From positions 9,125,501 to 9,189,500 of the forward strand of contig CM064427.1 in assembly GCA_032690845.1 (NCBI GenBank): DNA of 64,000 nt. The letters run 5' to 3'. The stretch comes from Eleusine coracana subsp. coracana. Its lineage: Eukaryota; Streptophyta; Magnoliopsida; Poales; Poaceae. Under the pieces are notes generated by a model, which did not search any database, was not told the DNA's origin, and saw only the letters and a program-made list of their open reading frames with translations. The translations under genes were made by a program, and so were the position numbers. This document shows, piece after piece, positions 57,652-64,000 of the stretch (position 1 is the first letter of the stretch; each line of letters opens with the position of its first letter).

Positions 57652-58299
57652 TGATGAGAACATCAACGGCATACGAATAATGACGACGGAAGATGGCGCG
57701 CCAAACCAAGCTGTCACGCCTCCCCCTCTCGTCGTCGCGCCTCCTCGAGTTACGGATCCATCTTCTAACGAGACGACGACGTGCAAGGGCCCAATCACTA
57801 GAGCTCGAGCCCAGGAATTGAAGACGGTTTTGATGCTAAGGAACGACAGCCCAGGATGATGTCGCCCGAAGGCCCACGTGGCCCAAGTCGCACGACTCCC
57901 TCTCCACCGCGCGCCTCTCCACTTCAGCCGGCCCTAGATGCCTCGTCCCCCCCCCCCCCCCCTATATAGTCAAGGACTGCGCCCCTTGTAATCTTTGAGT
58001 TTTGTTTTAAGTTTAGCTTAGCTATACATCCGTCTCTCGACGTGAATTCAGAACTGCACCTTCGTGCAATACATCAGATTGCTCGCCTCTAATTCTTGCT
58101 CGTTCTTCGATTGCGCGTAAGAATTGATCCTCGTGATCAGGTTGATCTTGTTTACCGCAAGGTTAATATCCTCCGAAAGTTGGTTCAGTGATTGCATTGG
58201 CACTTCGGCTTGCTCGTCGTAGTCGGATCGTGAGGGTCAACATCCACTAAATCGAAGTTATCTCCACTCGTCGAAAGATCAGGCACTCTACACCTATCA
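57652..58299 (+). repeat. 5' LTR of the chromovirus-like element
   Basis: TGATGAGAACATC...CACCTATCA, 648 bp, TATATAG at 57963-57969, with a C-run just upstream. Positions 57653-57859 are an open frame matching a polyprotein C-terminal tail (see findings). Confidence 0.9.
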
Positions 58300-58868
58300 A
58301 GTGGTATCAGATTCCAGTGTTTCTCGGTGAGTTTTATCCAAGTCAACATAAACCGAAAATTACAAAAAAAAAAAGTTTACCCCAGTACGGTTTTGAGCCT
58401 CGCACTTTCGTTCAATAATTTGCGTTGTTGAGTTTTTGTGCTTTCGCTTTTGATCGTTGCTGGTAGTGTTTCATCGTTTTCTTCCTATCATCATCGTATC
58501 CTTCCGCCGTGCCGCGTGTTTTCACCACCACAGTTTGCTTTCCGCCGCATCTGTTTACCCCGTCTCGCTTGCCAAGTTGTTCCGCTGCACCGTGAGTCCG
58601 GGTCAATCACTGCCTCGCCGATCGAGTCCTACTCGGTTACGTTGTGACCCGCTCGCCTCGCCGATCGAGTCCTACTCGGTTACGTCGTGACCCGCTCGCC
58701 TCGCCCTGTGTTTGTTTCTGCTCGGTTTCCGCTCGCCTCGCCCTGTGTTTAGTTCTGTTCGGTTTCATGTGTCCCGCTTGCCTCGCTGATCGAGTCCTAC
58801 TCGGTTACGTCGTGACCCGCTCGCCTCGCGCTGTGTTTGTTTCTGCTCGGTTTCGTTTGTTCCTACTC

Positions 58869-58946
<78 letters not shown>

Positions 58947-59429
58947 CGCTTGTGCTTAATTGCTTATTTGAGGTCTCATTGTTTATATTTTCAGCAAAAA
59001 GTATAAAAAAAAGAAAAAAAAGAGAAAAAAAAAGAAAAAAAAGAGAAAAAAAAGAGCGGCCGAGCAACACAGGCGACGCGTTCTTGCTGCACTTTGTTTT
59101 GATCCTTCTTCCTTCCTGTTGCACTTGTACCGGCAGCAATCTTTTCGCGTTTAGCACCATTATTCAGCTTTGCAGTTATTGTTTGAATTGTGCTAACCCT
59201 TGGATTGAGTGCAGCCTCCTAGCCCCACAAATTTTCTACCAGGAGCAGGTTTTTGTTTCACCACGCAATCACTCCTCCAATCTTCCACCGGTTTTACCTG
59301 TGGTTGCAGTTCACGCTTGCGTGCTTGGTAAGGACGGGTAAGAATTTGATAACAGCTTTTTGATTGAGCTTTTCATCCACCACTCACCTCTCATTGTAGG
59401 ATCCCACTTTTTGTATTGCTTGTGTTTCT
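58300..59429 (+). other. PBS and leader of the chromovirus-like element
   Basis: PBS TGGTATCAGATTCC from 58302 (initiator Met type). The leader contains repeated CCGATCGAGTCCTACTCGG blocks (58618-58690 and 58785), a long GA repeat, and A-rich tracts at about 59005-59055. Confidence 0.75.
58868..58944 (+). repeat. (GA)n microsatellite
   Basis: Nearly pure GA dinucleotide of about 75 bp in the leader of the chromovirus-like element. Confidence 0.95.
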
Positions 59430-60788
59430 ATGGCAGAAAACAGCTCAAAGTCAGAGGAGCTCACCCTCCAGGATGTCCAGGCACATGTAGATGGTCTACA
59501 AAACGACATGAAGACGATGCACGAGAGACTTGACTCTACGGTCACTTCATCGAATGAGCGTTTTGATCAACTGGACCTTGCTGATACGGCTGCCCGCACC
59601 ACGCTCGCGACGATCATGACTCGTCTTGAGGCCATGTCGACGCAGCTTGGGACCATGACGACGCAGCTCACGGAGTTGCAACATGCACGTGACTACAGCG
59701 CCGACACCGAGCAGGATGACGACAATCGCCGTGGTCGTGCTCGTAGGGTACACGTTCCTATTAATGATTCTTTTGCCAAAATAAAATTTCGTATTCCCAC
59801 TTTTAATGGCAAATATGATCCGGGTGCTTATCTTGATAGGGAATTAGAGGTTGAACAAAAATTTGCATGCCATGATATTCCTGCTAATTTATAAGTTAAG
59901 GCTGCTATTAGTGAATTTACTGAATTTGCTTTACTTTGGTGGCGTGAGTATAGACAAAGATATCCTGATAATATTCCAGCCACTTGGACGGCATTAAAAG
60001 CTGCTATGCGTCATCGTTTTGTGCCGTCATATTATGCTAGAGATTTGCTTAATCAAATGCAGCGTTTTCAACAAGGTTCACTTTCCGTAGAGGATTATTA
60101 TCAAGCTTTGCAAAAGGGTATGATTCGCTGTGGTTTAGTTGAACTGGATGATGCTGCTATGGCTCGCTTTAGGGGTGGGTTAAATTGTGAAATTCAGAAT
60201 ATTCTTGATTATAAGCATTATGATGATATGACCACCTTATTTGAATATGCTTGTAAAGCTGAACGTGAAGTGTAGGATCGACAATCTTCGTCAAGACCTA
60301 ACATTTTTGTAGGGTCCAAGACGCCTTCAGCTCCACGGTCGACACCTCCTTCCATGTCGCGCGACCACTCCTCGACCACGTCCAAGTCGAGTGCTCCATC
60401 CACGGCCAAATCTGCCTCGATCGTGCCATCCTCCTCGTCGTCTGGACGAGCTCGTGATATTCAGTGTCACCGTTGCCGAGGATTTGGTCATGTGATACGC
60501 GATTGTCCAAATAAACGAACTATGTTGATTCGTGACAACGGTGGATATTCTTCTGCTAGTGATTCTGAGGATATCCAGCAGACTATGCTTGCCACTAATC
60601 ATGCAGATAATACGGAGCTTCATGTCGACTCTAGTGCCGCCGACAGGTATGCCACTCTTGTTGTGCAACGTGTTCTTAGTACACAGGTCGTTCAGGATGA
60701 AAAGCATCAGCGCCATAACATTTTTCATATCAAAGGCGTTGTGCAAGTACGAGCGGTGCGATGGTGGCAGTTGCAACAATTTGGCTAG
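59430..60788 (+). pseudogene. Gag of the chromovirus-like element
   Basis: ATG at 59430 (MAENSSKSEEL) opens a coiled-coil-like N-terminus, then the capsid region (IPTFNGKYDPGAYLDRE, WWREYRQRYP, LNQMQRFQQGSLSVEDYY). A zinc knuckle CHRCRGFGHVIRDCP (C-x2-C-x4-H-x4-C) is at about 60466-60510. In-frame stops TAA (59892-59894) and TAG (60273-60275) break it. A frameshift at about 60700-60790 leads into the protease. Gag would package the RNA. Confidence 0.9.
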
Positions 60789-62292
60789 TACGACCTTGGT
60801 GGAGCAGTTGTCATTGCCAACAAGAAAGCATCCACATCCTTATCATGTTGAATGGCTTAATGATGACGGCAAAATAAAGGTAACGCGCTCGGTACGTGTT
60901 CCTTTCTCTCTTGGCGCCTATTCTGATTTTGTAGATTGTGATGTTGTTCCAATGGAAGCATGCTCTTTGTTGCTTGGCCGTCCTTGGCAATATGATGTTG
61001 ATAGTGTTCATCATGGTGGCTCTAATTATTATTTCTTCATGTTTAAGGGTCAGAAAATTGTTATTCATCCGATGACACCTGAACAAGTTCTTAAAGATGA
61101 TATTGCTCGAGCGACAAAAGCTGCAAAATTGGTTACATCACCTCCTGTTGCACCTGTTCAACATGAGATCAAATTGAATAACCCTATCTTGCTTGCTACA
61201 CGTGCTGATTTTAATGAATTACATGATGCTAATCTGCTTTGCTATGCGCTAGTTTGCTCTCGTATGCTTGTTTCACTAGATGAGGCGCCTATGTTGCATA
61301 TTCCTCCTACTGTTGCTAACCTTTTGCAGGACTATAAAGATGTTTTTCCCACTGAATTACCGCCGGGTCTTCCTCCTATTGGTGGCATAGAAAATCAGAT
61401 TGATTTAATTCCAGGAGCGTAGCTTCCTAATCGCGCCCCGTACCGCACAAATCCTGAGGAGACGAAAGAAATTCAGCGTCAAGTGCAGGCATTGCTTGAT
61501 AAAGGTTACATTCGTGAGTCTCTCAGCCCTTGTTCGGTTCCTGTTTTGCTTGTTCTTAAGAAAGATGGTTCTTAGCGTATGTGTGTAGATTGTCGTGCAA
61601 TTAACAATATTACAATTCGTTATCGATATCCTATACCACGCCTTGATGATATGCTTGATGAACTTAGTGGTGCCACAATTTTCTCTAAGGTTGATTTGCG
61701 TAGTGGTTACCATCAAATAAGAATGAAATTAGGAGATGAATGGAAAACGGCTTTTAAAACTAAATTTGGCTTGTATGAATGGTTGGTTATGCCATTTGGA
61801 TTGTCTAATGCTCCTAGCACTTTTATGCGCTTAATGAATGAAGTTCTTCGGCCTTTCATTGGAATATTTGTTGTTGTCTATTTTGATGATATCCTTATAT
61901 ACAACAAATCTATGAATAAGCATTTAGATCATTTGCGTGCTGTTTTTGATGCTTTGCGTGCTGCTCACTTGTTTGGGAACATGGAAAAATGCACTTTTTG
62001 CATGCAACGTGTTTCGTTTCTTGGATATGTTGTTACTCCATAGGGCATTGAGGTCGATAGCAGCAAGGTGGACGCCATTCAGAGTTGGCCCCAACCGACG
62101 ACGGTCACACAGGTTCGCAGTTTTCTTGGTCTTGCAGGCTTCTATCGTCGTTTTGTGTGGGATTTCAGTTCTATTGCTGCACCATTACATGAGCTGACCA
62201 AGAAGGGTGCGCCATTTGAGTGGGGCGCACCACAAGACGATGCATTCAACACTTTAAAGGAACGGTTAACTCATGCCCCTTGTAATCTTTGA
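60789..62292 (+). pseudogene. Pol of the chromovirus-like element: protease, RT, RNase H start
   Basis: Protease-like part: TTLVEQLSLPTRKHPHPY, DCDVVPMEACSLLLGRPW. The pre-RT linker ends at TAG about 61420-61422. RT: RMCVDCRAINNITIRYRYP, FSKVDLRSGYHQIRM, catalytic YFDD at about 61879-61890, FLGYVVTP then TAG at 62041-62043. RNase H/tether follows at 62068 (VRSFLGLAGFYRRFV) and stops where the LTR begins. In-frame stops also at about 61573. The DNA copy is defective at many points. Confidence 0.92.
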
Positions 62293-62593
62293 GTTTTGTT
62301 TTAAGTTTAGCTTAGCTATACATCCATCTCTCGACGTGAATTCAGAACTGCACCTTCGTGCAATACATCAGATTGCTCGCCTCTAATTCTTGCTCGTTCT
62401 TCGATTGCGCGTAAGAATTGATCCTCGTGATCAGGTTGATCTTGTTTACCGCAAGGTTAATATCCTCCGGAAGTTGGTTCAGCGATTGCATTGGCGCTTC
62501 GGCTTGCTCGTCGTAGTCGGATCGTGAGAGTCAACATCCACTAAATCAAAGTTATCTCCACTCGCCGAAAGTTCGGGCACTCTACACCTATCA
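62275..62593 (+). repeat. Truncated 3' LTR (R-U5-like) of the chromovirus-like element
   Basis: Matches 57981-58299 of the 5' LTR with few substitutions. It starts at GCCCCTTG, 18 bp after the TATA position in the full LTR, so U3 is absent. Ends CTATCA, followed by TGCAG. Confidence 0.92.
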
Positions 62594-62598
62594 TGCAG

Positions 62599-62741
62599 TC
62601 ACTACATCCATCAACTGCAAAGATAGATGCTTTTGAACTGCCAGTGATATCAAATATTGGAACGTTATTCCACTCATTACTAGAGAATAGGTTTCATTGA
62701 AATCAATGCCTGGTCTCTGCGTGAACCCTTGTGCGACTAAC
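62599..62741 (-). pseudogene. Copia copy 2, upstream RT fragment
   Basis: Minus strand reads LVAQGFTQRPGIDFNETYS and QLMDVVTA up to the gypsy insert; it continues in the RT at 57651. It is cut at 62742 by the Athila LTR. Confidence 0.85.
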
Positions 62742-63825
62742 TGTTGGTCGTAATTACGCACCCACATATATACTGCAAGAGGACGGTGTACAGTTGTAGC
62801 TCTTTTTCCCTCAGAGTATTCCAAGATTATCGAATCCACAGGGAACAAGCAGAACTAATACTATTAAAGGGTTACTAACAAATTGCAATGGGTTGGTTGG
62901 TGTGAATGATGATGGTGAAAAAGTGGAAGGTGAATGTTGTTGAAGAGGTAACAGGATGATGAAGGATTCTCTCCTTAGGATTGGTTCACTAGCATGCAAC
63001 CTTATTCTTATCAACTCAAGTGATGACTCTAATATTCTACAAGACATGGTAGTTTTTCGTTCACCCCGGCTATCACTACAGAGGCTATTAGCTCCACACT
63101 GGTTTCTTGCACTATGTAATGGGCAAAAGTGTATTGGCCGATACACTAATGAGAGGGATAGATAGATGTGCAATAAAGTTCATCACATAGATTAAATTCA
63201 TCGAGAGAGTATCAATAAGTATGAGAGTTACATGACCAGATCCCCGCACCAGAGAAGAGAATATGAGACTACTCACTCATCCTTCCGTTGGACATAGCAG
63301 AGGGGTGAGAAATAGCGCTGGAACGCGCACGAGCCAATCGGCACAAGCGTCACGCCGATCAGCGTGACCTCCCTTCTGGTGGATCTCGTCGGTGTTGACC
63401 AACCTCCGCCGCCAATATCCTGGAACCCTAGTGCTAATAACTGATTCTCACGATCGCCGTCCCTGTTTCCGTCCCTTTTGGCTCTTGATAATTATCTTCC
63501 TTTTATACTCGACGGGATTAGGTGAACTTCCACTGACTCTAACTCATACTGGGCTGGGCCTTCGTCTTTCCTGGACCGGATCGTGTTTTCGTCATCTTTC
63601 CCTGCTGCGCCGATCAGCGCGGCTCCGCATCTCGCCCATCTTTGTTACTCTTCAGCTCTTTATCCATAATTGCCCTGTTTTACACCTGTTTCCTGCGATT
63701 ACATCCAAAACAGAACAACTACAAATATATGCAAATATGGGGTTAACTGTTAGTCCAAACCACCAAATTAAGATGCAAAACATCCCTTATTGGTAGATAA
63801 AATGGACATCTAGAAACCACCAACA
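62742..63825 (-). repeat. 3' LTR of the second Athila-type element
   Basis: 1084 bp, against 1365 bp in the copy at 10467-21572. TATAAAAG lies at 63500-63507 (minus). Palindrome copies remain at about 63331-63366 and 63604-63619, several with mutated centres (CCGATCAG). Confidence 0.88.
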
Positions 63826-64000
63826 ATTCCCCCACACTCAATTCATTGCTAGTCCTCCAGCAATACAAAATCAAATATGTAATAAGAATTTTCACACCAT
63901 CTCTCATGCAATCAATCTCAATCATCATTTTTACTCGTTATCCCACCACAAAGATCTTCTCTCATCTCCTTTTAACCAATCGGCATATCATACTTGAACT
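62742..64000 (-). mobile_element. Second Athila-type element, minus strand, cut by the window edge
   Basis: The LTR at 62742-63825 is followed by the PPT (minus: GAGTGTGGGGGAAT) and then 175 bp that match the reverse complement of the 3' noncoding region at 20030-20195. The body and 5' LTR lie beyond the right edge. It inserted into copia copy 2; left flank CTAAC is the expected target duplication. Confidence 0.88.

Larger units (their letters stand above)
57652..62593 (+). mobile_element. Rearranged chromovirus-like Ty3/gypsy element
   Basis: Inserted in copia copy 2 between TATGCAG and TGCAGTCAC; the 5-bp duplication TGCAG lies at 57647-57651 and 62594-62598. A complete 5' LTR (57652-58299) is followed by PBS TGGTATCAGATTCC, leader, gag, protease and RT. 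The 3' side is cut: RNase H coding jumps directly into the LTR at 62275, so the rest of RNase H, all of integrase, the PPT and the first ~330 bp of the 3' LTR are missing. The family is similar to the minus-strand element at 5862-10113; the precise lineage is not settled. Confidence 0.92.
55893..62741 (-). mobile_element. Short-LTR copia element (copy 2), minus strand, twice interrupted
   Basis: On the minus strand the element enters at 62741, runs to 62599, is interrupted by the gypsy insert 57652-62593, resumes at 57651 and ends with the 3' LTR at 56087-55893. Its own 5' part is displaced beyond the right edge by the Athila insert at 62742. The pol sequence is closely related to copia copy 1, but the LTR (195 bp) shares only end motifs with copy 1, so it is a sister family. 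Confidence 0.9.

Noticed and set aside
1..64000. tRNA or rRNA genes
   Set aside because: No stretch with a convincing A box plus B box (GGTTCGAATCC-like) or rRNA core was found by eye; tRNA-like matches are retrotransposon primer sites.

Overview
This is a plant nuclear window, almost certainly from a grass (Poaceae). The signs are nested Ty1/copia (Sirevirus-like and short-LTR) and Ty3/gypsy (Athila and chromovirus-like) retrotransposons, a Helitron with the usual grass 3' hairpin, many small inverted-repeat DNA transposons, and one GC-rich monocot-style host gene. The species cannot be named from sequence alone. I see no bacterial genes, CRISPR array, rRNA or tRNA. LAYOUT, left arm (1-24811): (i) 1-4377 is the 3' end of a Sirevirus-like copia element (RT/RNase H remnant, multiple polypurine tracts, LTR with a palindrome array). 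(ii) 4378-24032 is a non-autonomous Sirevirus-like element whose single long reading frame encodes a protein of plant-transposon type. It is split by two clean insertions: a 4.25 kb minus-strand gypsy derivative at 5862-10113 (5-bp target duplication GCAGG) and an 11.1 kb Athila-type gypsy element at 10467-21572 (target duplication CTTCA, two 1365-bp LTRs). (iii) 24033-24811 is the 3' part of another Sirevirus-like LTR into which (ii) had inserted. LAYOUT, middle (24812-51459): mostly single-copy or low-copy DNA. It carries one credible host gene, a DUF4228/PADRE-domain protein on the minus strand (ATG at 32358), plus a local tandem duplication, several MITE-like elements, a Pack-MULE-like element holding GC-rich sequence (44828-45865), a diverged repeat family (37.7-41.6 kb) and a precisely bounded Helitron (47113-49414). 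LAYOUT, right arm (51460-64000): a short-LTR copia element on the plus strand (51460-55486, target duplication GTTTC) has a GC-rich non-retroviral block where gag should be. Tail to tail with it lies a related minus-strand copia element (55893-62741). The latter is interrupted by a rearranged chromovirus-like gypsy element (57652-62593, target duplication TGCAG). It is cut again at 62742 by a second Athila-type element that runs off the right edge. HOW IT WORKS TOGETHER: nearly all coding capacity belongs to transposons, and every polyprotein carries frameshifts or stops, so the elements look inactive as proteins. The least explained feature is in the Athila family. A short CG-rich palindrome (GCGCCGATCGGCGC and variants), usually in pairs about 21 bp apart, recurs in the LTRs, in gag/protease and in a 3' ORF of unknown function, and is read in different frames in different places. 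That 3' ORF has its own promoter-like leader.
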